NCBI GenBank assembly: GCA_002099365.1
Contig: MSED01000015.1
Location: forward strand, 806,001-870,000
Origin: Phialophora verrucosa
Lineage: Eukaryota; Ascomycota; Eurotiomycetes; Chaetothyriales; Herpotrichiellaceae
Reading direction: 5' to 3'
DNA length: 64,000 bases
Both the position numbers and the translations under genes were made by a program. The notes under the pieces were generated by a model, which was not told the origin of the DNA, ran no database searches, and saw only the letters and a program-made list of their open reading frames with translations. Positions 55,465-64,000 of this stretch are shown here, piece after piece; position 1 is the stretch's first letter, and each line of letters begins with the position of its first letter.

Positions 55465-56329
55465 GGTGGAGGCGAGGCGGTGGAGACGAACGACGCTTTT
55501 CGAGGCCAGGTTGGATGGTCGTATCGACACAAGGTCATCGATCGGGCCTAGGTGATACCAGATGTCATGATCAGGAGAAGCCTCGCGAGTCTGCGTTGGC
55601 TTGATAACCCGCCTTTAATCCCTCCAGGAATTTGTGGTTGCTGGTTAATGTATGACGCGCTGATGGAAGATTGAGATCAGGAGCTTGAAATGACGTTGAC
55701 ATGGTTCGCCATGTAGATCCATGACAAGAGCCCCGTGGTCTCCTTCCAACATTGCTGCACGCTGATATGAAGCAGAACTCTCTTATCCATGCTTCTGGGA
55801 CATGGATGTAAGGAACACTTTGTTGGTGATGGCATGCTTAATGAAATATCCCAGCTAGAACGCTCCCTCGATCACCGAATCAATCTTTAGAGAGTTGAAT
55901 GGTAGGTGAACGGAATTGTCTGTATAGGTGACATTACTATTCGTCACTGTCTCGCCCAGGGACGGTTTGCTATCGTTACAGTATGTACTGTCATAGTCCA
56001 TTGTGATTGTCAGTATGATGTTCGTTTTTGTCGTCCTCAAAAATATCCTACTAAACTGGCAGCGAGGGAAAATCAAGTAGCGTGCGATGTGTTATCGTAA
56101 GTGACATTGTTTGAACACATTTGACCTCAATCGAACAGAGGAGGTGCCACCAAGGGGATATACTGTATACTTCTACGGATCGCTCGGGTGTCCGTCAACG
56201 ATCGCCCTCGCTGTCCTGTTCCTTCAGCCAGATTTGAGCCAGCACGATCGGGGGTGTGGTCCTGTGCTTCACGTATTCCATCAACTTCAACGACTGCAAT
56301 TATAAGTAGCCGAAATACAGGCACGAACC
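55465..56329. other. Intergenic, about 865 bp
   Basis: AT-richer than its flanks, with no supported gene. Confidence 0.5.
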
Positions 56330-57625
56330 TCAGAGAAAGTCCTTGAGCTCGCCCTTTGGCAGGGTTTTCTCATGAGCGCCTCTCCCGTCCCAGCTCCGCT
56401 TCCAGCACCACGCTTCGTCCTTTTCCTTCCCGTTAGACTTACCGTCCAGCACGTTGACCACATACTTCCCAATGTTGGGTAGAAACTTCCAACTGTGAAA
56501 CGAACCCGCAGTCGCGAAGTATAGGTTCGACAGTCGTCGGTCTGGGTGTTGTGCAATCAGCTGATTTTGATCCGGCGAGATGACATCCCAGCATAGGCGC
56601 CAGTCATCGGGTGTTCTGCCGTTGTCGAGGATCTCGGGAACTCGCTGGCGAATGATTTCAATGGACTGTCGCTTGAGAGAGTCTGAAACGGATTTCTGGT
56701 CGGGTGATGGCACGGAGATGTTCTGGCCGGTCTCTGGATGAGGCTGAGTATTGAGGAAGGTATTTGCATTGGTGAACTTGTACAGCCGGTCCCTGTTTGG
56801 AGGCATGACTTCACCTTTTGCCCCGTAGATCAATACCGGCATTTGAGAGTAATGCTCTGCTTCCGCTTCGGACAAGTGAAATGCGGCGACGCATACTCCA
56901 GCTGCCTTGACCTGTTGCTGAATACTGTCATTGGGAGAGATGTTGATCTTTTGTTCGAAGGGTGCCATGAGATATGGCGTCCATGCACCTGTCGCGAGAA
57001 CAATCTTGTGCCCACTGAAGGCTCTGCCATCGGCAGTGCGTACCCCTACCAGATGTTCACCATCACTGAGTAATTCGGTCACTTCTCCTACCTCATGCTT
57101 GACGCCGGCCTTGACAGCCTCGTGCATCAGAGCCGCTACTGCACCCGAGGCATCAGCCCATCCAGCACTAGAGTTCGTGTAGGCCTTGTCGTAGCCTGTC
57201 GTGTCCATGCCAGAAAGCACACCACCCCATCTCGACTTCACTTCTTCTAGTGAAAGATCAGCCGACGTATCGAGACGGCCACTCTCGCGGAAGTTCTTCC
57301 GAATCCTGTCGGCGAGGTCGCTGCCCTTCTCGTCGACCATTACCCATCCCGTCTGATAGAAGTACTGCCTTAAGACGGGATCTTGTGTCCAGCTCTCCAT
57401 GGCTTCATAGGCCAAATCCATGTAAAAGGCCTTACTATAATCTGCGCGGACGATCTTGTTGATGTCTGAGGATGCAGCCTGTGGTGACGGCACGAGTGCG
57501 CGATCAAGTACTGTGATCCGCGATGGATTGGCATGGCTTTGAGATAAGTGATACGCCGTACTCGTGCCAAAGATGCCACCTCCGACGATCAAAACATCGC
57601 ATTGTGCAGAACCCAAAGAGTCCAT
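56330..57625 (-). CDS. FAD-dependent amine oxidase, fructosyl-amino-acid oxidase / sarcosine oxidase family
   Basis: Predicted flavoenzyme of the DAO/MSOX superfamily that oxidises secondary amines such as Amadori products (fructosyl amino acids), sarcosine or saccharopine, releasing H2O2. One exon of 431 residues; ATG 57625 directly precedes the nucleotide-binding strand. FAD motif VGGGIFG (14-20), followed by SSDINKIVRADYSKAFY, much like amadoriases. A second FAD contact lies in KIVLATGAWTPYL. LCWDVISPDQNQLIAQHP provides the Cys that is usually the covalent flavin attachment site. ATAGSFHSWKFLPNIGKYV closes the family pattern. The end (KDFL) is not a peroxisomal signal. It is divergent from the acyl-CoA synthetase gene. 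Confidence 0.9.
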   Translation of the reverse strand: MDSLGSAQCDVLIVGGGIFGTSTAYHLSQSHANPSRITVLDRALVPSPQAASSDINKIVRADYSKAFYMDLAYEAMESWTQDPVLRQYFYQTGWVMVDEKGSDLADRIRKNFRESGRLDTSADLSLEEVKSRWGGVLSGMDTTGYDKAYTNSSAGWADASGAVAALMHEAVKAGVKHEVGEVTELLSDGEHLVGVRTADGRAFSGHKIVLATGAWTPYLMAPFEQKINISPNDSIQQQVKAAGVCVAAFHLSEAEAEHYSQMPVLIYGAKGEVMPPNRDRLYKFTNANTFLNTQPHPETGQNISVPSPDQKSVSDSLKRQSIEIIRQRVPEILDNGRTPDDWRLCWDVISPDQNQLIAQHPDRRLSNLYFATAGSFHSWKFLPNIGKYVVNVLDGKSNGKEKDEAWCWKRSWDGRGAHEKTLPKGELKDFL

Positions 57626-58198
57626 CCTGAGATTCTGGTGTCTAAGTGGTGGTTAGTATACGATGAAGGACTGAGAGTGCCCAAAGATAGCACTCTTAAG
57701 GTTTGTGCCACAGTCTGGTGTTCAAGCTGATTGGGTGAGTGGTCCTCTGCATGGTAGAAGGCCTCACAGTACGGAGTAATAGGGGTGGCTTACTGGTAGT
57801 GCTGGGCGAGCAGCCCTTGAGGAATCAGTTGCGAGCCTCGCCGGCCGCCTCCCTCGTTCGACGCTGTTGCCGCTTAAACTGCCGGGGAAGCAGCGCCACC
57901 AGATCTCCACAAGCATCGCCTAGGCTTGTGCCTCCAATCCAAAGCTTGGGTTTACGGGGTAAGCGTTCCAGGACCTCGGTATCTTGATGAATCTGCGGAG
58001 GGGATGGTGTTATCTTGTGTGGGATTCATGACTGGGCCTGAAAATGGCTCCGTGTGCACCTTATTGATGGCGGCTTCCTGTTTATCTGCCGTTCGCTGCT
58101 GGCTTTGTATCTCTGCTTGTCCTTTGTATTTGCCCATTGCGACAGAGTTTCTCATAGACCTTTAGACGTGTCGGCTCATTTGCTGTAGTCCTAGAACC
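57626..58198. other. Shared divergent promoter, amine oxidase / acyl-CoA synthetase
   Basis: About 570 bp between divergent starts. No defined element recognised. Confidence 0.5.
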
Positions 58199-60217
58199 AT
58201 GTCTCTCGGTAAGCCTGGAATCCGGTGTCGAGCTGGCGGAGATGATCCGTTATGCTAAAGTGTCTCTTTCACAGCAACGGCTGCGGCAGTCGCTGCGGGC
58301 ACCTGGGCCACCGCCGCCTACCTAGACGCAAAGTTCCATTTTCGAAAAGACCTCGAAGCCGTCAGTAGACTGAGGAAAGGCGCCAAGGAGTACGAACGCG
58401 TTGTCAGGGAGGACAAGGTCTGCTTCTGGTACGTCGTGGAGGAGCAATGCAAGAAGAGTTGGAACAACCGGGCGATCTGGTCCAGAGAAGGAGGCGTCTA
58501 CACCTTCGGACAGCTGTACGAAGAAAGCATTCGATATGCGCAGTGGATGCTCGAACAGGGCGTCAAGCCCGGCGAACTGGTCGCCATGTACATGACGAAC
58601 TCGCCACAATTCATGTTCGTGTGGTTTGCCTGTGCGGCCATCGGTGCGGCGCCTGCGTTCATCAACTACAACCTCGAAGGGAAAGCGTTGATGCACTGCC
58701 TGGACGTCTGTCAGACGAGACTGTTGATTGTCGACGAGGACGCAGGATGCCAAAAGAGGATCAGCCAGAGCAGGGCCGAGATCGAAGCCCGAGGAACCAA
58801 GGTTGCCATCCACGACAGCAGTTTAAAACAGGAGATCGCTGCAAGGCCCGTGGTCAGACCCGGGGATGAGCTTCGCAAAGGCACCAAAGGCAGCTTCCCG
58901 TACTGTCTGATATACACCAGGTGAGTGTCTTCGCGTCTCACCCGCCGCCTCGAACAGGAAGTAACAAATTGTCACAGTGGAACCACGGGTCTCCCCAAAG
59001 GATGCGCCTTCACTCTGCAAAGAGTCTACGCCATGAATGGCCATAACCAACCCATTTGCGGAGGCATTCCCGGCAAAGACCAGTGGTACAATTCCATGCC
59101 TCTCTACCACGGCACCGGTGCCATTACCTCCTCGTGCGCACTGCTTCAAGGCATCGCGATCGCCATAGCGCCGAAGTTCTCCGTCTCCCGGTTCTGGAAC
59201 GACATTCATGACTCGGGATCAACCTTCTTCATCTACGTGGGCGAGACAGCACGGTATCTCCTCAACGCACCGCCTCATCCGCTGGAGCGGAAACACAATC
59301 TTCGCTGCTGCTACGGCAACGGGCTGCGGCCTGATGTGTGGGAGAAATTCCAGACTCGCTTCAACATCCCCGAAGTCGGCGAGTTCTTCAACTCGACCGA
59401 GGGCATGTTCAGTCTGTTCAACCACGACAAAGGTCCTTACCTGCGGGCCTGTGTGGGCCACCATGGTCTGATTCTGCGCTTGCTGCTCCGCAACACTTAC
59501 ATCCCCGTCCGGATCGACCATGATACCGGGGACATCTGGCGGGATCCGAAGACGGGCTTCGCACAACGAACGTCATACGAGGAGGGCGGCGAAATGATCG
59601 TGGCCGTACCGAACAAGGAAGCATTCCAGGGCTATTGGAGATCCCAAGCCGCGACGGACAAAAAGTTCTGTACGGATGTCTTCAAGAAAGGGGACATCTA
59701 TTATCGCTCAGGCGATGCCCTCAGGAGAGACCCAGATGGCCGATGGCACTTTCTCGACCGCCTGGGCGACACCTTCCGCTGGAAGTCCGAGAACGTTTCC
59801 ACCGCAGAGGTGGCACTGACAATAGGCCAGTACCCCGGCATTGCTGAAGCGAATGTCTATGGTGTGCTGGTGCCCAACCACGAAGGCCGAGCCGGGTGTG
59901 CCGCCATCCATCTCGACCCAAACCACACAGGTCCTCCAGTCGACTACGACGACCTGCTGAAATATCTGCGGGCGCGTCTGCCTCGATACGCCGTACCCGT
60001 CTTCTTGCGCCTCGTCAAGGAAAGCACGCACATCCACAACCACAAACAGAATAAAGTCCCGCTGCGAAAGGAAGGGGTTGACCCGAAAGCCATCGGCACC
60101 GAGGCCCCCGAGGGCAAGGGCGACGTGTTCCTGTGGGCGCCTCCCAAGTCCGATCAGTATGTGCCGTTCAGGCCGGAGGATTGGGAGAAGTTGGCCAACG
60201 GACAAGCCAGGTTATGA
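58199..60217 (+). CDS. FAT1: FATP/Fat1-type very-long-chain acyl-CoA synthetase with C-terminal peroxisomal signal
   Basis: Activates long or very long fatty acids to acyl-CoA and may couple this to uptake. Exons 58199-58208, 58275-58920 and 58978-60217 give 631 residues. The first coding exon is only 10 nt; the second intron interrupts the AMP-binding P-loop, which reads YTSGTTGLPKG (217-227) after splicing. An N-terminal hydrophobic segment lies at about 3-20. Other motifs: the family's YGNGLRPDVWEKF, the NSTEG motif, and the FATP/VLACS signature YRSGDALRRDPDGRWHFLDRLGDTFRWKSEN (shown here only as landmarks around residues 470-500). The last three residues, Ala-Arg-Leu, match a PTS1 peroxisomal signal, suggesting a peroxisomal form. 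Confidence 0.94.
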
Positions 60218-61308
60218 TCGATCGCTCCGACAGCGGGGATTGGACCGGACTGGACTGGACTGGACGGGGTAGATTTTATCTTGCAACAGACAGGCTAGAT
60301 TATGATGCTCGCCCAGAGCGGCAGTAATGGTACTGTACAGACAGTAGATTCGACAACGTCCCGGGTATATTATGTATATGCGTATCTCTTGAGACACGAT
60401 GGATGCAGCATAGGAAGCCAGCACCGCTCAGTCCACTCACCGCGTAATTACAATGCAACCACCCCGAGCTGTCCCGGCAGGAAAGAAAGGTTTCTATATA
60501 CTGCATCCCAGGATGAGAATCGTGCGTGAGAGGGACGATTTTATTTCGTGGGTCAGTAATTCCTGATACAATTACCGGAATGAGTGCTTATCATAACTTT
60601 TCGGAGGCCTGGTGTCCATTCCATTCTCTACCGTTAAATCATACAATGCGGTATTGCGGTATGCAAAGGCGATATCCATATCCAGAACTGCAATCCATCT
60701 CTCCTGAGAGGAGGAATGCTTGTCTCAAGCCATTTTTCAGATGCTGAGGTCACCCTTCAAGATTGTCTTCTCTGCTTCGTCTGGCTCAGACAATCCCGAG
60801 TGGAACACCATTCAAAGGCTTGTCACGACAGTCTTGTTATTCCTGAGCCGGAATCAAAGTTCCGAAGACTGGACCTCTGAATAGAGGATGAGCTGTTGCA
60901 AATTCCATACCGGGATACCGGCGTAACAATGTCTGTCTTGCCCATTCATACAAAGCTTTCAGTCTGTAATCCAAATTTAATGCTGCTAGCCCATGTCATA
61001 TCGTTTTGCTAGTCCTTTTCAGGCACCTGCAGCGCAAGCCGCTCGCCGGCGGGCCACTGCTTTGGCATGTAGAAAGCCTCATTTTAGTCGTTGACAGCCA
61101 ATTCTTTACAACGCTGCTTCTATCTCGAACGAGGGTGTTCGATCAGCCACGGTGTCCAAACGCCACCACATCATATCGAGTTTCAGAATCAGCGGGTCCT
61201 ATATTGTTGCAGGAAAGTTCCTTGTCCTGTTGCTCAAGCGGGCGCTGCTGAGGTCGGACATGAATCACACTTCAAAACGTGCGGTTCGTCTTTGATGATC
61301 CGACTTGG
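60218..61308. other. Convergent intergenic region, about 1.1 kb
   Basis: It contains the GGACT array at its left end. Otherwise AT-rich, with no supported gene. Confidence 0.5.
60242..60266. repeat. Pentanucleotide array (GGACT)n
   Basis: Five 5-bp units, the middle three perfect GGACT, just after the acyl-CoA synthetase stop, so in its 3' UTR. Confidence 0.85.
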
Positions 61309-62106
61309 TCATACCGAATTCCTGACGTAATCCGGCGGATCCATAGCTTCGATGTCCGTATGAGTGCGCTCCAAATTGTCAGCGGAAGAATCGTCGGTCG
61401 TCGTATAGTTTGTGTCCATAGTGGTGGTGGTGTAGGTTGAGAAATTTGTCGACCCGAAGACGGGCTGTCGCCAGACGCCGCCAACGTAGCCTCTTTCGAT
61501 TGCAATCGACTTCAGAGGAAGAGGATTGAATCGTTCAATAAAGACTTTATCCAACGCCCGGTCCTTTGGTTTCGAATATCTTTCGTATTCGGCCATGCAT
61601 GCCTCAAACGTCCAGCCCGTCACTCTGCGGAAACTGGCTGTGATGCAGCCGGTTCTGTGCTTCCCTTTGTTGCAGTGGATGAGCATGGGATAGTTTGACG
61701 AGTCGAGCATCAGCTCAAGAACCTTGTAGACGACTGCGTCCGAAGTGTAGATCTCCGGGTCCTTATTGGCGAGGATGGGAATGTGATAGTGGGTAATATT
61801 GTGCCTCGCGATGTACCTCTTGTAATCCTCGGGCAGTGCTTGCGGCACCAACGTCACGATGGTCTTGAGGTTCAGCTTTTCCAGCTCCAGAAAATGCGGC
61901 GTTTGGGGATAACTCGATCGGTAGAGTCCTGGAGCGATGGTCTGGAAGTTGACCGGACGTCCTGTACCGTCTGGTGTTGGTGGTTGGGACTCCTCGACAT
62001 GGATCGTCTCGATTCCTGTGGAGACGTCCAGAGCAGCCAGAGAAGCCGCTAACGCGCCCGAATCGACCCCAGAATCGGTCACTCCCGAATACTTGACGTC
62101 CCCCAT
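61309..62106 (-). CDS. SIW14: Siw14/Oca-type dual-specificity (PFA-DSP) phosphatase
   Basis: Cys-based phosphatase of the plant-and-fungi atypical DSP family; yeast Siw14 removes the beta-phosphate of 5-diphosphoinositol pentakisphosphate. One exon of 265 residues from ATG 62106 (no ATG further upstream in the open frame). The core begins VNFQTIAPGLYRSSYPQ, then LKTIVTLVPQ, and the signature HCNKGKHRTG with catalytic Cys145 and Arg151. CITASFRRVTGW and AEYERYSKPKDRALDK, typical of the family, follow. The C-terminal 45 residues are Thr-rich and disordered. The N-terminal 45 residues are Ser/Asp/Gly-rich. Confidence 0.92.
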   Translation of the reverse strand: MGDVKYSGVTDSGVDSGALAASLAALDVSTGIETIHVEESQPPTPDGTGRPVNFQTIAPGLYRSSYPQTPHFLELEKLNLKTIVTLVPQALPEDYKRYIARHNITHYHIPILANKDPEIYTSDAVVYKVLELMLDSSNYPMLIHCNKGKHRTGCITASFRRVTGWTFEACMAEYERYSKPKDRALDKVFIERFNPLPLKSIAIERGYVGGVWRQPVFGSTNFSTYTTTTMDTNYTTTDDSSADNLERTHTDIEAMDPPDYVRNSV

Positions 62107-63524
62107 CCTTATGGTTCGAATTATTTCCCCGTTCCAAAGAGAGTGGTTGTACCGCACAACGATGTGGTCTAGGATCCCACTACTTAAGCAGGCCAATGGT
62201 TGTCCTCAGGTTGTCCTGCTAGATGCCGGGGACTTGCACGATCCGAGGGGAAGATCGCGAGTAGCCGTTGACGATGGATATATGTAGCCCTCTGAGTCGA
62301 AGGTCCTCAGCAGAGAGTATTCAGACCAAAGTTTTTCGTAGCCCGTGCCGATTGTGGTAGCGTGGAACTAGCAGTGGCTTTCAACAGCCTGATGCCGGGG
62401 ACACGGTCGATGAAGTGTTTGGGACGCGCGATTAATTGGCCATTTTAGGTGAAGGTTTGCGTGTGACCAACGGATAGGCTGAGACACAGATATCTGCGTG
62501 CTTGTTTCAACCAGACAGGAATATTAAGGAGTGACCCTATGACAAGTTGTCGAAATCACCTGATTGTGGTGACAAGGGCAAGTAGGGACGAGGCAGGGAG
62601 GTGCCTCGTAGGGTCGTCGTTGAGGCAGTTATCTTAACCGTGGTCGGTTTTGACAACAGAGATTACTGATTGGACGCATGGTTACGGTGGTCTTGGAGGG
62701 GCTCTGCGATGGTTTTGCAGAAAGGACAGTAGCTGAGGCTAAGGAGAGAGTGTCGAGGGTGCACCGTACTATGTGAGATGGTAGAAGAAAAGACCCGAGG
62801 GCGTGTGCGAGATTTAGAGGAGAGAAGGAATGGAGAGAGAGACGGCCGACCGAATTTGTGCAAACCAGATATTTCTGAGCGGTTTGATCGTGGTATCCAG
62901 TCAGTGCAAATCACCTGAGTGGATTTGGCAGCATCGTTACGGGATTATTCGCTGGGCAAACAGCGGCAGGCGGCAGCCCACAGCTAATGGCCGACGTGTT
63001 GCCCTGATGGCGAGACTCAAAACACTGAAGCTAGGGAAGGCAAAAAAAAAAGAAGTGGAAACAAAGCCACAAGTGAGAAAGACACGAGCTGGCATTTGGC
63101 GGCGTGCACGTGCTCGCCAACTAACCTGGGTGCCTGGAGACTGACTGGAAGCGCCTAAAGCCCTTTCATTATTAAGTTCAGGGCGAGACTCGGGGCGAGC
63201 TTGTCAGGAGCGTGGGGTTGACGCGTCCATTCACTCCAACCAACTGATCCTCTCATCCACCGTCGTGCAAATGAGCCTCTTGTGATCCATGACGTGGATT
63301 CGATCCATTCCTCCATCTATAGATTGACTGCACAATTTCTACAATAGGATCTCGCTGTCACGACCATCTCAACCAAGGCATCCGAGGCGGCACCGAGGCC
63401 ACAGCTAACTCCGCCGCTCCGAGACAAATATGCGACAATGACCAATGCCGATTATTCACCATTTCCCGCACACAACGTGCTTATTTACTCAATTCGAGAG
63501 CGCGCCCCGACACTTGGCGTCTCG
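62107..63524. other. Intergenic, 1.4 kb
   Basis: It holds the promoter of the phosphatase gene and the 3' region of the TatD-like gene. A few short frames occur, none convincing. Confidence 0.5.
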
Positions 63525-64000
63525 TTATTCGTCTTCACACTGCGCAGCTCCCAAGCCGAACATCTCGGTCGAATTCTTCCACGCCGCTTCGCAGACCTCC
63601 TCGACTGAAATGCCTTTGACTCGCGCGATCACGTGAGCCACTTGGACGATGGTCGCGGGCTCGTTCCTACCCTTGACCATCATTCCTTTCTGCCATTTCT
63701 CCTTTTTGACTGCTTTTGGCACGGTAGGCCCGTCCTTGAGGTGTCGGGAAGAGGCGTGGGACGCTCGGATTTCGCACCACGGCCCATCGGTCTCAATCTG
63801 AAGTCGGTCAAGTGGGACTGCCTTCACCGCCTCCAGGTTGTCCTCCGTCTTCATGCTGCACCCGTTGATTCCAATGTCGAATCCCAGCTTGCACAGAGAC
63901 TCCATCTCCCGCACTGTCCCGGTGAAGCTATGTACCAGCCCGCGTTTAGGCAACTTGTCCAACCGCGCACCGATGATTCTTTCAAAGTCTTCGCTGCATG
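63525..64000 (-). CDS. TatD-family metal-dependent deoxyribonuclease (5' part missing)
   Basis: TIM-barrel hydrolase of the TatD family (3'-5' exonuclease activity is known for members). The frame is open from the window edge to the stop at 63525, so only about the last 158 residues are present. Landmarks are GLVHSFTGTVREM (conserved His in HSFTG), GFDIGINGCSMKTEDNLEAV, the metal-binding IETDGPWCE with the catalytic Asp, and the C-terminal NEPATIVQVAHVIA with the KGISVEEV helix. An Ala/Ser/His-rich insert with KKEKW lies between the Asp motif and the NEP segment, common in fungal versions. The edge of the window cuts the gene; nothing suggests that it is broken. Confidence 0.9.
   Translation of the reverse strand, partial: CSEDFERIIGARLDKLPKRGLVHSFTGTVREMESLCKLGFDIGINGCSMKTEDNLEAVKAVPLDRLQIETDGPWCEIRASHASSRHLKDGPTVPKAVKKEKWQKGMMVKGRNEPATIVQVAHVIARVKGISVEEVCEAAWKNSTEMFGLGAAQCEDE

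Noticed and set aside
1..64000. Transposons, CRISPR arrays, viral genes or a secondary-metabolite cluster
   Set aside because: No transposase, reverse transcriptase, long terminal or inverted repeats, spaced repeat arrays, viral proteins, polyketide synthase or peptide synthetase were seen. The tyrosinase, monooxygenase and regulators are scattered among housekeeping genes.

Overview
This window is nuclear DNA from a filamentous ascomycete (Pezizomycotina). Genes lie on both strands. Most introns are 46-120 bp with GT...AG ends. Typical fungal families are present: two Zn2Cys6 regulators, a HET-domain locus, a Dbf2 kinase, a tyrosinase, a GH3 beta-glucosidase and a Baeyer-Villiger monooxygenase. 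The class is not certain; a Eurotiomycete or Dothideomycete would fit. There are no rRNA genes, no tRNA I could confirm, no transposon and no CRISPR array.

Layout. 1-12 kb: the start of a mitochondrial m-AAA protease gene (cut by the window edge), an unrecognised 714-residue protein, an F-box-like protein, the Dbf2/Sid2 mitotic-exit kinase, a short-chain dehydrogenase (SDR) and a 64-residue small protein. 12-25 kb: mitochondrial 2-methylcitrate dehydratase and a membrane-anchored GH3 beta-glucosidase (divergent pair), a type I Baeyer-Villiger monooxygenase, a Nup35/Nup53-like nucleoporin and the NAC beta subunit. 25-37 kb (accessory in character): a six-helix membrane protein, a Zn2Cys6 regulator divergent from a tyrosinase, a broken HET-domain gene, an acyl-protein thioesterase and a EutQ-like cupin. 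37-46 kb is gene-poor, with one basic hypothetical protein and a second Zn2Cys6 regulator. 46-64 kb: a CorA-like metal transporter, a Gre2-like reductase, a membrane-anchored SDR, a Ctr copper transporter, a PNPOx-type flavoprotein, an amadoriase/sarcosine-oxidase-type flavoenzyme, a FATP-type acyl-CoA synthetase with a peroxisomal tail, a Siw14-type phosphatase and the end of a TatD nuclease gene (cut by the window edge).

The genes look like ordinary neighbours, not one pathway. The only pairing suggestive of local control is the regulator at 26.6-28.6 kb with the tyrosinase, because they share one intergenic region and diverge. I found no convincing new multi-gene system. The most unusual features are the HET locus, with an exact 11-bp tandem duplication and further frame breaks; several coding exons of only 10-14 nt, needed to complete conserved motifs; a probable GC-AG intron; and four separate pentanucleotide arrays in non-coding DNA.

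Exon boundaries were assigned by eye from splice signals plus recovery of conserved protein motifs. No search or alignment was run.
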